Position numbers and translations under genes: made by a program. DNA of 64,000 bases from Flavobacterium sp. (GTDB lineage: Bacteria; Bacteroidota; Bacteroidia; Flavobacteriales; Flavobacteriaceae). The stretch is from positions 457,358 to 521,357 of the forward strand of contig JADKHM010000002.1 in assembly GCA_016721735.1 (NCBI GenBank). Reading direction: 5' to 3'. Under the pieces are notes generated by a model. That model was not told the DNA's origin, made no database searches, and worked only from the letters and a program-made list of their open reading frames with translations. This document shows positions 24,988 to 35,000 of this stretch, in pieces (position 1 is the stretch's first letter; every line of letters begins with the position of its first letter).

Positions 24988-25278
24988 TTAAATATTATTG
25001 TAAAAATCTATTGTTTCTCCTTCTTGTACTTGAACAATCGCTTTTTTGTAAGCGTTAGTCTTTCCACTGATTAGTCCACTTTTAGTGTATTTTGTAGATC
25101 TGTCTGGTCTTACATTCATGGTATTTACAGAAACAACTGATACACCATAAGCAGCTTCAACAGCTTTCTTAATTTGTACTTTGTTTGCTTTTCTATCTAC
25201 CACAAAACCGAACTGATTCAAAACCTCACTTTGTTTGGTTACTTTTTCAGTTACTATAGGTTTAATTATGATGCTCAT
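24988..25278 (-). CDS. rplW: 50S ribosomal protein L23
   Basis: At 96 aa this begins MSIIIKPIVTEKVTKQSE and contains FVVDRKANKVQIKKAVEAAY. It forms the docking site for trigger factor and SRP at the tunnel exit. It follows rplD by 6 bases. Confidence 0.98.
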   Translation of the reverse strand: MSIIIKPIVTEKVTKQSEVLNQFGFVVDRKANKVQIKKAVEAAYGVSVVSVNTMNVRPDRSTKYTKSGLISGKTNAYKKAIVQVQEGETIDFYNNI

Positions 25279-25284
25279 ATCCTA

Positions 25285-25914
25285 TTATTTACTTAAATTT
25301 TCTTCAATTCCTTCTAAAGAACTCTCTAAAAGAACTAAATTATTAGCGTTTAATATAGCGTAAGTGCTTAATTCTGAGTTACTTACAACGCTAGACGCCT
25401 TTAAATTGCGTGAGGACAAATATACATTTTTATTTGAATCACCCAACACGAATAAAGATTTTTTATTCTCTAATCCTAAAGCTTTTAAAACAGCAATAAA
25501 ATTCTTAGTATTTGGAGTTTCAAAATCGAAGTCTTCCACTACTACTAAATTTGATTCTTTTGCCTTAATTGAGAAGGCAGATTTTCTTGCCAATCTCTTC
25601 AAGCTTTTATTCAATTTGAATGAATAGCTTCTAGGACGTGGTCCAAAAACAGTACCTCCACCTTTAAACAATGGACTCTTTTTGCTACCCGCACGAGCAG
25701 TTCCAGTTCCTTTTTGTTTTTTGATTTTTCGTGTACTTCCAGTAACTTCAGCTCTTTCTTTCGCTTTGTGAGTTCCTTGTCTTTGATTTGCCAAGTATTG
25801 TTTCACATCAAGATAAACTGCGTGATTATTTGGCTCGATTGCGAATACTGAATCAGAAAGTTGAACTTTTCTGCCAGTTTCTTTTCCGGTTTTATCTAAA
25901 ACTTTTACTTCCAT
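25285..25914 (-). CDS. rplD: 50S ribosomal protein L4
   Basis: At 209 aa, this has the long internal tunnel loop (RAEVTGSTRKIKKQKGTGTA, FGPRPRSYSFKLNKSLKRLA). In Escherichia coli, L4 represses the S10 operon by binding its leader. The start codon shares one base with the rplC stop, so translation is probably coupled. Confidence 0.98.
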   Translation of the reverse strand: MEVKVLDKTGKETGRKVQLSDSVFAIEPNNHAVYLDVKQYLANQRQGTHKAKERAEVTGSTRKIKKQKGTGTARAGSKKSPLFKGGGTVFGPRPRSYSFKLNKSLKRLARKSAFSIKAKESNLVVVEDFDFETPNTKNFIAVLKALGLENKKSLFVLGDSNKNVYLSSRNLKASSVVSNSELSTYAILNANNLVLLESSLEGIEENLSK

Positions 25915-26528
25915 TATTTCTGAATGATTACGTAAGAGTTTTTACATCCAGGAATACATCCTTTGATTACAAGTAGGTTCTTTTCAGCAACTACTTTTAA
26001 AACTCTAAGATTTTGTACTTTCACATTATCTCCACCCATTCTTCCAGCCATACGCATTCCTTTGAATACTCTAGATGGATAAGATGAAGCTCCAACAGAA
26101 CCTGGCGCTCTCAAACGGTTGTGTTGTCCGTGAGTTGCTTGTCCAACACCACCAAAACCGTGACGCTTAACAACACCTTGGAAACCTTTTCCTTTTGATA
26201 CACCTTGCACATCTACAAATTCGCCTTCAGCAAAAACATCTACTGTTAAAACTTCACCTAATTTGTACTCATTTTCAAATTGGAATTCAACGACTTTTTT
26301 CTTAGCTACAGTTCCTGCTTTTTTAAAGTGACCAATGGCCGCTTGCGTGGAATGTTTCTCGTTTTTGTCATCGAAACCAAGTTGCAACGCTTCATACCCG
26401 TCGACCTCTTTGGTTCTGACTTGGGTAACAACGCATGGTCCAGCTTCGATTACCGTACAAGGAATATTCTTCCCGTTCTCGTCGAAAATGCTAGTCATGC
26501 CGATTTTTCTACCAATTAACCCAGACAT
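25914..26528 (-). CDS. rplC: 50S ribosomal protein L3
   Basis: At 204 aa this starts MSGLIGRKIGMTSIFDENGK and contains the long loop near the peptidyl transferase centre (KGKGFQGVVKRHGFGGVGQA, THGQHNRLRAPGSVG, GRMGGDNVKVQNL). It lies after a 96-base gap from rpsJ that holds a 12-bp hairpin. Confidence 0.99.
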   Translation of the reverse strand: MSGLIGRKIGMTSIFDENGKNIPCTVIEAGPCVVTQVRTKEVDGYEALQLGFDDKNEKHSTQAAIGHFKKAGTVAKKKVVEFQFENEYKLGEVLTVDVFAEGEFVDVQGVSKGKGFQGVVKRHGFGGVGQATHGQHNRLRAPGSVGASSYPSRVFKGMRMAGRMGGDNVKVQNLRVLKVVAEKNLLVIKGCIPGCKNSYVIIQK

Positions 26529-26574
26529 AATTATTATTTATTGATTATTAAAAAATAGTACTTAGACACAAAAT

Positions 26575-26603
26575 AGTACGTGCTAAAAAAATTAGCACGC
26601 ACT
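26575..26603 (-). promoter_or_regulatory. Strong hairpin between rpsJ and rplC
   Basis: On the minus strand AGTGCGTGCTAA and TTAGCACGTACT pair over 12 bp (one G-U) around a loop of about five T. The sequence after it is not T-rich, so a simple terminator is unlikely. It lies in the 96-base gap, unusually large for this cluster, between S10 and L3. Processing site, attenuator or ribosomal-protein target are all possible. Confidence 0.55.
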
Positions 26604-26624
26604 ACTAAAATCCTTATACCGAAA

Positions 26625-26930
26625 TTATACTTTGATTTCTACTTCAACTCCACTTGGCAACTCTAATTTCATTAGAGCGTCGATGGTTTTTGATGAAGAA
26701 GAGTAAATGTCGATCAATCTCTTGTATGACATTACTTCAAATTGCTCTCTCGCTTTTTTATTTACGTGTGGAGAACGCAATACGGTGAAAAGTTTTTTGT
26801 GCGTTGGCAACGGAATAGGTCCAGTTACAACAGCTCCAGTACTTTTTACTGTTTTTACAATCTTTTCTGATGATTTATCCACCAACATGTGATCGTAAGA
26901 TTTCAATTTTATTCTGATTTTTTGACTCAT
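26625..26930 (-). CDS. rpsJ: 30S ribosomal protein S10
   Basis: At 101 aa, this begins MSQKIRIKLKSYDHMLVDKS and has the conserved GPIPLPTHKKLFTVLRSPHV. It is also the NusE partner in transcription antitermination. It follows fusA by 11 bases; tuf, which lies here in many bacteria, is absent. Confidence 0.99.
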   Translation of the reverse strand: MSQKIRIKLKSYDHMLVDKSSEKIVKTVKSTGAVVTGPIPLPTHKKLFTVLRSPHVNKKAREQFEVMSYKRLIDIYSSSSKTIDALMKLELPSGVEVEIKV

Positions 26931-26941
26931 CTTTTTAAAAA

Positions 26942-29098
26942 TTAAGCGTTTCCTTTTGCTTTTTTGATTACTGCTTCTGAAATGTTTGCAGGAGTTTCAG
27001 CGTAGTGTGAAAATTCCATAGTAGATGTTGCTCTACCAGAAGAAAGTGTTCTTAATGTTGTTACATATCCGAACATTTCTGACAACGGCACATCAGCTTT
27101 GATAGTTTTAGCACCAGCTCTATCTCCCATGTCATTTACTTGCCCTCTACGACGGTTGATATCACCAACGATATCTCCCATGTTTTCTTCAGGAGTAATT
27201 ACTTCCATTTTCATGATTGGTTCAAGGATGATAGCTCCAGCAGCTTTCGCCACTTCTTTGTAACCCATTCTTGCCGCCAACTCAAAAGAAAGTGCATCAG
27301 AATCTACAGGGTGAAAAGATCCATCTAACAAAGTCACTTTCAAACTATCTACTTGGTAACCCGCTAACGGACCAGTTTTCATAGCTTCACGGAAACCTTT
27401 CTCAACGGATGGAATATATTCTTTAGGAACGTTTCCTCCTTTTACCGCGTTTACAAATTGCAAACCTACAGGAACTTTACCATCAACTTCATCCGCTGGC
27501 TCGAGTACAAATACGATATCACCGAATTTACCACGACCACCTGATTGTTTTTTATAAGTTTCTCTGTGTTGTGCAGATTTTGTAAATGCTTCTTTGTATT
27601 CTACTTGAGGCTCACCTTGATTCACCTCAACTTTGAATTCACGTTTCATACGATCTACAAGAATGTCTAAGTGTAACTCACCCATACCTGAAATAATCGT
27701 TTGACCTGAAGCTTCGTCAGTTCTAACTGTAAACGTTGGATCTTCCTCAGCCAATTTTGCCAAAGCCATACCCATTTTATCAACGTCTGCTTTAGTTTTA
27801 GGCTCAATAGCGATACCGATTACTGGCGCAGGGAATTTCATCGACTCAAGAATGATTGGGTGTTTTTCATCACACAAAGTATCTCCAGTTTTGATATCTT
27901 TAAATCCAACAGCTGCTCCAATATCACCTGCTTCGATATAATCGATTGGGTTTTGTTTGTTAGCGTGCATTTGGTAGATACGTGAAATTCTTTCTTTGTT
28001 ACCAGAACGCGTGTTCAAAACATATGAACCAGCATCCAAACGACCAGAATACGCACGGAAGAAAGCCAAACGACCAACGAATGGGTCAGTAGCAATTTTA
28101 AATGCCAAAGCCGCGAAAGGCTCTTTTACATCTGGACGACGTAAGATTTTAGTTTGGTCTTCCTCTAACAATTCAGCGTCGTCAGGGTGAATACCTTGAA
28201 TACCTTCTTTATCCATTGGAGAAGGCAAATATTTACAAACTGCATCTAACATAAACTGAACTCCTTTATTTTTAAAAGAAGAACCAGCAATCATCGGAAT
28301 GATAGCCATGTCCATAGTAGCAGCTCTTAAAGCGTTGTTGATTTCCTCCTCTGTAATAGAGTCTGGATCTTCCATATATTTATCAAGCAAGTTTTCATCA
28401 TAATCAGCAACTGCTTCGATAAGAATATCTCTGTATTGTTTTACCTCGTCAATCATTTCCGCAGGAATTGGAACGATATCAAAAGTAGCTCCTAACGTTT
28501 CATCATGCCATACAATAGCTTGATTCTTCACTAAGTCAACTACTCCTTTAAAATCGATTTCATCTCCAATAGGCAATGTAATTGCTACTGCATTCGATTT
28601 CAACATATCTCTTACTTGTTGACAAACTGCCAAGAAGTTAGAACCTTGACGGTCCATTTTATTAACGAATCCCATACGTGGAACTCTATATTGGTCAGCC
28701 AATCTCCAGTTGGTTTCTGATTGAGGCTCAACACCGTCAACAGCAGAAAACAAGAAAACCAATCCGTCCAAAACTCTCAAAGAACGATTTACCTCAACGG
28801 TAAAATCTACGTGTCCAGGAGTGTCAATAATGTTAAAGTGATAAGGTAATGATTCAGGTAAAATTTTACCTTGTTCTGTTGGGAAATTCCACTCACAAGT
28901 TGTAGCAGCAGAAGTAATAGTGATACCTCTTTCTTGCTCTTGTGCCATCCAGTCCATTGTTGCAGCACCATCGTGCACTTCACCAATTTTGTGTGACTTT
29001 CCAGTATAGAATAATATACGCTCTGTTGTGGTAGTTTTACCAGCATCAATGTGAGCTGCAATTCCAATATTTCTCGTGTATTTTAAATCTCTTGCCAT
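26942..29098 (-). CDS. fusA: Elongation factor G
   Basis: The 718-aa translocase GTPase is complete. The P-loop is at residues 15-22 (HIDAGKTT), with DTPGHVDF and NKMDR as the G3 and G4 motifs. Domain II carries VGRLAFFRAYSGRL, and domain IV has GGRGKFGDIVFVLEP and the tip region. It moves tRNA and mRNA through the ribosome and, with RRF, recycles it. It lies between rpsG (9 bases) and rpsJ, the str order. Confidence 0.99.
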   Translation of the reverse strand: MARDLKYTRNIGIAAHIDAGKTTTTERILFYTGKSHKIGEVHDGAATMDWMAQEQERGITITSAATTCEWNFPTEQGKILPESLPYHFNIIDTPGHVDFTVEVNRSLRVLDGLVFLFSAVDGVEPQSETNWRLADQYRVPRMGFVNKMDRQGSNFLAVCQQVRDMLKSNAVAITLPIGDEIDFKGVVDLVKNQAIVWHDETLGATFDIVPIPAEMIDEVKQYRDILIEAVADYDENLLDKYMEDPDSITEEEINNALRAATMDMAIIPMIAGSSFKNKGVQFMLDAVCKYLPSPMDKEGIQGIHPDDAELLEEDQTKILRRPDVKEPFAALAFKIATDPFVGRLAFFRAYSGRLDAGSYVLNTRSGNKERISRIYQMHANKQNPIDYIEAGDIGAAVGFKDIKTGDTLCDEKHPIILESMKFPAPVIGIAIEPKTKADVDKMGMALAKLAEEDPTFTVRTDEASGQTIISGMGELHLDILVDRMKREFKVEVNQGEPQVEYKEAFTKSAQHRETYKKQSGGRGKFGDIVFVLEPADEVDGKVPVGLQFVNAVKGGNVPKEYIPSVEKGFREAMKTGPLAGYQVDSLKVTLLDGSFHPVDSDALSFELAARMGYKEVAKAAGAIILEPIMKMEVITPEENMGDIVGDINRRRGQVNDMGDRAGAKTIKADVPLSEMFGYVTTLRTLSSGRATSTMEFSHYAETPANISEAVIKKAKGNA

Positions 29099-29107
29099 TT
29101 CGTATGA

Positions 29108-29584
29108 TTAAAATCTAAAGTGAGAGAATGCTTTATTTGCTTCAGCCATTTTGTGAGTATCCATTCTCTTTTTAACAGCAGCTCCTTCTTCTTTAGCCGC
29201 AGCTAAAACTTCAGAAGCTAGTTTTTGAGCCATAGATTTCTCATTTCTTCTTCTAGCATATAGGATTAACCATTTCATTGCCATAGAAATTTTTCTGTCT
29301 GGTCTGATTTGCATCGGAATTTGGAACGTCGCTCCACCTACTCTACGACTACGTACTTCTACGTGAGGCATAACGTTGGTCAAGGCATCTTTCCAAATTT
29401 CTAATGATGATTTTTCTGCATCTTGCTTTTTAGCTTCTACGATGTCAATGGCATCATAAAACACTTTAAAAGCTGTTGATTTCTTTCCGTCCCACATTAA
29501 GTTGTTCACAAAACGCGTTACCAGTTGGTCGTTAAACCTCGGATCTGGTAAAAGGGGTCTTTTTTTGGCCGCTCTTTTTCTCAT
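29108..29584 (-). CDS. rpsG: 30S ribosomal protein S7
   Basis: At 158 aa, this begins MRKRAAKKRPLLPDPRFNDQ and contains NVMPHVEVRSRRVGGATFQI. It organises the 30S head. In Escherichia coli, S7 represses the str operon, and its target lies between rpsL and rpsG, where here there is only a 24-base gap. Confidence 0.99.
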   Translation of the reverse strand: MRKRAAKKRPLLPDPRFNDQLVTRFVNNLMWDGKKSTAFKVFYDAIDIVEAKKQDAEKSSLEIWKDALTNVMPHVEVRSRRVGGATFQIPMQIRPDRKISMAMKWLILYARRRNEKSMAQKLASEVLAAAKEEGAAVKKRMDTHKMAEANKAFSHFRF

Positions 29585-29608
29585 GTCTTTTTCTTAAAAG
29601 TTTTTAAA

Positions 29609-29992
29609 TTACTTTTTTGCTTCTTTTGGGCGTTTCGCACCGTACTTAGATCTTCTTTGTGTTCTTCCTGCTACACCTGATGTATCAAGCGCACCACGCA
29701 CAATGTGGTATCTAACTCCTGGTAAATCTTTTACCCTTCCACCCCTAACTAATACTATCGAGTGCTCTTGTAGATTGTGTCCTTCACCAGGGATGTAAGC
29801 ATTTACTTCATTTCCATTAGTCAAACGTACACGCGCTACTTTACGCATCGCTGAGTTTGGTTTTTTTGGAGTTGTAGTGTAAACACGCGTACAAACACCT
29901 CTTCTTTGAGGACAAGAATCTAAAGCAACCGATTTACTCTTCTTAGTTATCTGAGTTCTTCCAGTTCTTACTAATTGTTGAATTGTTGGCAT
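29609..29992 (-). CDS. rpsL: 30S ribosomal protein S12
   Basis: At 127 aa, this decoding-site protein is the first gene of the supercluster. The lysines of TPKKPNS (residues 43-44) and RVKDLPG (residue 88), whose substitution gives streptomycin resistance in Escherichia coli, are unsubstituted. The promoter lies 53 bases upstream. Motifs: CPQRRGVCTRVYTTTPKK, SAMRKVARVRLTNG and EHSIVLVRGGRVKDLPG. Confidence 0.99.
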   Translation of the reverse strand: MPTIQQLVRTGRTQITKKSKSVALDSCPQRRGVCTRVYTTTPKKPNSAMRKVARVRLTNGNEVNAYIPGEGHNLQEHSIVLVRGGRVKDLPGVRYHIVRGALDTSGVAGRTQRRSKYGAKRPKEAKK

Positions 29993-30044
29993 AATTAATA
30001 CTAAAAATACTTATATATTAAATTTCCCGCTTTTTACGGGGTTG

Positions 30045-30075
30045 CAAATGTAGTACTTTTTTTTAATCAAACAAA
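30045..30075 (-). promoter_or_regulatory. Complete -33/-7 promoter of the str-S10-spc-alpha cluster
   Basis: On the minus strand TTTG (30075-30072), a spacer of exactly 19 bases, and TACATTTG (30052-30045) match the Bacteroidota consensus TTTG-N19-TAnnTTTG. Initiation would fall near 30038. The leader begins with a small hairpin CCCG/CGGG at 30025-30040 and runs AT-rich to the rpsL ATG at 29992. No other promoter as good was seen inside the cluster. Confidence 0.8.
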
Positions 30076-30263
30076 TCATAAGTAATTAATTTTTTGACGA
30101 AGTAATTATTTGTTTTTTAACAACATATAGAATAGCCTACAATTCATTTTACTTCCCAAAATAAAATCAAGTATGGAAAGCTTTTTCATCCACATCATCA
30201 AACAATTTTTTTTATCACAAAACACTTTATTTTGCGTTACTTTTATCAAAATAAAATTTCCAT

Positions 30264-31931
30264 TTGAAACGAGTTGTTCTTTTCTGGCTTTTCTTTTGTT
30301 TTTGCATTTCCATCAATGCGCAAAAGCAATACCTGCGCATTACAAGTTTGTCACCTGTTGAACAAAAAAAAATAGATTCCGTCAGCTATACTAAAACGCA
30401 TTCAGATGCTAAATCCGTCGTAAATGAAATCAATTTGTTCTCCGAGAAACTATTAGAAGCAGGCTTTATAGAGTCTGAACTTGAGAAAAACACCAAGGAA
30501 AACGACAGTACTTTTTTATATCAATTAAGACTTGGAAACAAAACATCCACCATACATATATATATAAAAGGTAGTCCCGCTTTCAAAAACCTATTTTTCA
30601 AAGAGAACAAGAAAGACACATTAACTATTGCTTTTAGCGAAGCTAAAGCGTTCTTGACACAATCTCTTTCTCAACTGGAAAAAAAAGGTTTTGCGCTATC
30701 TAAACTTAGATTGATTAATTTCGAAAAAAAGAACAATCAACTTTATGCAGAACTGCAAATACAAAGTGAGAAACGAAGAACGTTAGACGACATCATTATT
30801 AATGGATATACGAAATTTCCCGAAAGCCACAGACTTCAATTAAAACGAAACTATAAAAAAAGAGTTTTCAACCAAGACAATCTAAAAAGCATTTACTCCG
30901 ATATCGAAAAATTTCGCTTTGTTAAACAAGTAAAATATCCCGAGATTTTATTTTCAACAGATTCGACAAAAGTTTTCTGTTATCTTGAAAAATCAAAATC
31001 CAATAACTTTGACGGCTTTATCGGTTTTGCAAACAACGACTCTAAAGATTTAACTGTAAATGGCTACGTAGACATTGTACTCAACAATCTTCTGAACACC
31101 GGAGAGACGCTTTTTTTGAATTGGAAAAGCGATGGTAACGACCAAAAAACCTTTAACGCTTCGATTGAACTTCCGTACATTTTCAAAAGTCCATTTGGCT
31201 TGAAAGCGCAACTCAACATTTTCAAACAAGACAGTACTTTCCAAAATACCAAAACCGCACTGGACGTAGGTTATTTCTTTGACTACAATACTCGATTGTA
31301 CCTCGGTTACCAATCTTCGGAATCGAGTGATATTCAAAATCAAAATTCCTCCAGCATTAGTGATTACACGAACTCGTATATCACCTCTCAATTTGAGTTT
31401 GTCGACTTTAAGTCGGATGAATTTCTGTTTCCAGAAAAAACTAAAATAGACCTTAAAACGGGAGTTGGATCGAGGCGATCTAAGATAAACAAGAATGAAC
31501 AAGTCTTTTTTAACATCAATTTAAAGCACACCTTCTTTCTCAATTCAAGAAATAATATCCAAATAAAAAGTCAAAATTATTACTTGAATAGCGACAGTTA
31601 TATTGTGAATGAATTGTATCGATTTGGAGGGATCAACTCGATCCGAGGTTTTAATGAAAACAGCCTGCAAGCAAGTCTTTTTACCTCACTGTTATCGGAG
31701 TATCGCTATATCATCGCGCCAAATCTCTACATCCATTCAATCATGGATTATGGCTATTATGACGACCAAACGTCAGGCAATAAAGGCAACCTCGTCGGGT
31801 TGGGATTCGGATTTGGATTAGCCACTAAAAACGGACTCTTTAACCTTGTTTATGCGAATGGCAGTACAAAAGAACAAACTGTAAAAAGCTCAAATTCAAT
31901 AGTTCATATTAGTTTTAAGACGCAATTTTAA
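30264..31931 (+). CDS. Omp85/BamA-family outer-membrane protein with POTRA-like region
   Basis: This 555-aa product uses TTG as its start. An in-frame stop at 30252-30254 excludes anything earlier, and the TTG gives a complete signal peptide (KRVVLFWLFFCFCISINAQ). Residues about 20-230 are periplasmic with at least one POTRA-like unit (RRTLDDIIINGYTKFPE and following). The rest is a beta-barrel with the Omp85 motif NSIRGFNENS and a C-terminal phenylalanine, as barrel proteins destined for the BAM machinery have. It is shorter than true BamA and resembles the small surface-antigen proteins common in Flavobacteriia. Probable role is outer-membrane protein or lipid export, not established. Confidence 0.8.
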   Translation: MKRVVLFWLFFCFCISINAQKQYLRITSLSPVEQKKIDSVSYTKTHSDAKSVVNEINLFSEKLLEAGFIESELEKNTKENDSTFLYQLRLGNKTSTIHIYIKGSPAFKNLFFKENKKDTLTIAFSEAKAFLTQSLSQLEKKGFALSKLRLINFEKKNNQLYAELQIQSEKRRTLDDIIINGYTKFPESHRLQLKRNYKKRVFNQDNLKSIYSDIEKFRFVKQVKYPEILFSTDSTKVFCYLEKSKSNNFDGFIGFANNDSKDLTVNGYVDIVLNNLLNTGETLFLNWKSDGNDQKTFNASIELPYIFKSPFGLKAQLNIFKQDSTFQNTKTALDVGYFFDYNTRLYLGYQSSESSDIQNQNSSSISDYTNSYITSQFEFVDFKSDEFLFPEKTKIDLKTGVGSRRSKINKNEQVFFNINLKHTFFLNSRNNIQIKSQNYYLNSDSYIVNELYRFGGINSIRGFNENSLQASLFTSLLSEYRYIIAPNLYIHSIMDYGYYDDQTSGNKGNLVGLGFGFGLATKNGLFNLVYANGSTKEQTVKSSNSIVHISFKTQF

Positions 31932-32026
31932 ATTATTTTCATCATTTTGAAAAAATAGCAATAATATTACTAGGCTTATTAACATTTTTTTAAGAATTTT
32001 GACAAACTAATTCTAAATTTTTCGAA

Positions 32027-35000
32027 ATGAAACTAAAGCCCAATCAAATTTTAACATTATTACTAATGTTAATTGCGCAGCTCACTTTTGCACAGGAGAT
32101 TGCTGTAAGCGGAACGGTCACAGATCAGTCTGGTCTACCTATTCCGGGAGTTAATGTACTCGTAAAGGGATCTACAAACGGAACCCAAACTGACTTTGAT
32201 GGAAATTTTAAAATTTCCGCAAAACAAGGAGAAACCTTAGTTTTTACGTACTTGGGAATGAAATCACAAGAATCAAAAGCTACTGGGAAAATGAATATCA
32301 AAATGTCAGATGATGCTGTCGAACTAGAAGGAGTTGTTGTTAATGCTCTGGGTATTGAACTTAAAAAAAATCAAGTTGCCTCATCGTATTCTAGAGTAAA
32401 AGGTACTGCAATAGCAGCTTCTGGAGAGACTTCAGTTCTAAAAGGACTATCGGGAAAATCTTCTGGAATTAGCATTGTTAGCAATTCTGGTGATCCAGGT
32501 TCTGGTGCCTACATTCAAATTAGAGGACAAAACTCCATTACCGGTTCAACACAACCATTATTTGTAATTGACGGTATACCTGTTTCCAATGACGAAATCG
32601 GAACATCTGCAAATCAAGTAGATGGAGTCGGCCAACAAAGTAGATTAAATGACATAAATCCAAACGACATTGAATCCGTTCAAATATTAAAAGGAGTTTC
32701 AGCCGCAGCATTATGGGGCTACAGAGCATCAAATGGTGTAGTATTGATAAAAACTAAAAAAGGAAAAAAAGGAAAAATTTCCGTAGATATTAATTCTAGT
32801 GTTTCTTTTGATCAAGTAAATGTTAAAATGGATTTACAGGATCGTTTTGGACAAGGGTCTGGCGGTGCTTGGATAAAAAATAATTCCAATTCTTGGGGAG
32901 ATAAAATTTCGGACCGATCGGGAGCTGCAGATACATTTGTTACAACTGGCGCATATTTCGTTTCTAATAGCGGAAATGTAATATATCCTATTGCAGCTGG
33001 AGGTAAAAATAGCAGAGTTTCCTTTGAAGATTCAAACATGGATTCAGTTATTGGAAAAGGATTTCTGCTAGATAACCACGTAGGAATTAGCGGAGGTGGA
33101 GAAAATACTAATTTTTATTTAGGAATAGGAAGTTCTAAACAAGATGGTATAATCCAAAATAGCACTTACGAAAGAAATAGCGTCGACTTTTCTTCTGAGT
33201 CTAAAATTGGTGAGAAGACCACTTTCAAAAGCAAATTTGGCTATTCGGCTGTCAACTCCAATAGAATTCAACAAGGTTCTAATACTAGTGGATTAATGTT
33301 AGGCCTATACCGATCTCCTGCCGATTTTGACAATTCTGATTACATTGGTACTCATTATGACGCAAGCGGAGTTCCTTCCTTCAACAGTCATAGAGCATAC
33401 AGACAAGATGTTGGAACCTTTGATGGTGATTTATCACCTGGGTACAATAATCCCTTATGGACTACTGACGTACAATTAAATCCAAATAGAGTGGACCGTT
33501 ATATTGCAGGTTTCGAATTAAAACATGAATATACCAGTTGGTTTACACTTTTGGGAAGAGTTGGTCTAGATGGTTACAGCGATAAAAGAATCTCTATGTT
33601 CCCAAAAAATTCTGTGGAAAATGCAGGAAACGGTAGTGCTAGGGAAGATGTTACTGATTTCTTTCAATATAATGTAGACATCATGGCCTTAGGTGATCTA
33701 AAATTAAGTTCATCTATAGATTTAAACTACTTGATTGGTTTCAACACTGCAGAAACGAAATATGATCAAAGAGGTGGAACTTACAAGAATTTCTTGATTG
33801 ATTCAGATTCATTTTCATACGATAATGCCGTCATCGCTGACAAAACTACTTTTTTAGACAGAACCTATTCTAAGCTAAATGCGTTCAACTTTTCAGCTGC
33901 TTTCGATTATAAAGACTATCTTTTCTTAACGTTGGGCGGTAGATTAGAAACATCTTCTACTTATGATCCGAACTTATTGGCATACTTCTATCCAAGTGTT
34001 GAATTAGGATATTTGTTCTCCAAACAAATGCAAAGTAACATCTTGACCAATGGTAAATTGAGATTAACGTACGGACAAGTAGCATCAATTCCGCAACCTT
34101 ATCTAAGCAGCACCTATTTAAACTCAGCCACTGCTACTGAAGGATGGGGAGGAGCGTTTGATGCAGGATCTTACAATGGTTCTTTTCAAAGATCAGGACG
34201 ACAAGGATCAGCGGATATAAAACCTGAAATAAAAACCGAAATTGAAGTGGGAACAGATTTAGAATTTTTCAGTAGATTCAAATTAAATGCTACCTACTAT
34301 ACCAATGAAACCAAGAACTTACTGGTGGAAGTTCCCTTAAATCCAAGTTCAACATTTGATTCAAAATATGGCAATTCTGCAACAATTCAAAACAAAGGAT
34401 TTGAATTCGAATTCGATGCAAATCTTTTATCCTCTAAATCTGCTATAAAATGGTCTGTTTTCGGAAATTGGAGCACTAACAAAAATGAAGTAACTCAATT
34501 AGAAGGAACTAATTCATTATTTTTAAATGGTTTTGAAGGGTCTTCTTCTCGCGCAGTTCTTGGACAACCTCTCGGTGTTTTATGGGGAGGATCTTTTGAC
34601 CAAGACGCCAACGGAAACTTAATTTTAGATGCAAATGGATTCCCAACCGTTGCAAATGCAGAAGGCGTTATTGGTGATCCAAATCCAGATTGGAGAGGTG
34701 GTATTGGTACTTCAATTGGCTTTAAGAATTTTACATTAAGTACACTTTTTGATTGCTCTATGGGCGGCGATTTGTGGGATGGAACAAACGGAGTGTTAGA
34801 TCAGTTTGGACGTACATGGGAAACTGCCAATGAAGTAACCTTGTCCGCACCAACAACTAATGCTGCAGGCGACGTATTTCCAGCGGGGACTATTGTGAGA
34901 GGAAATATTAGAGATTTTGGAGCCGGACCTGTACTTTTAGATCAGGCGTGGTATCAAGGTCTAGGTGGTGGTTTCGGACCAGTGGCTTCGCAATTTATTA

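Noticed and set aside
26529..26624. A second tuf-type gene or small ORF between rpsJ and rplC
   Set aside because: Only 96 bases, without an open frame; it holds a hairpin only.
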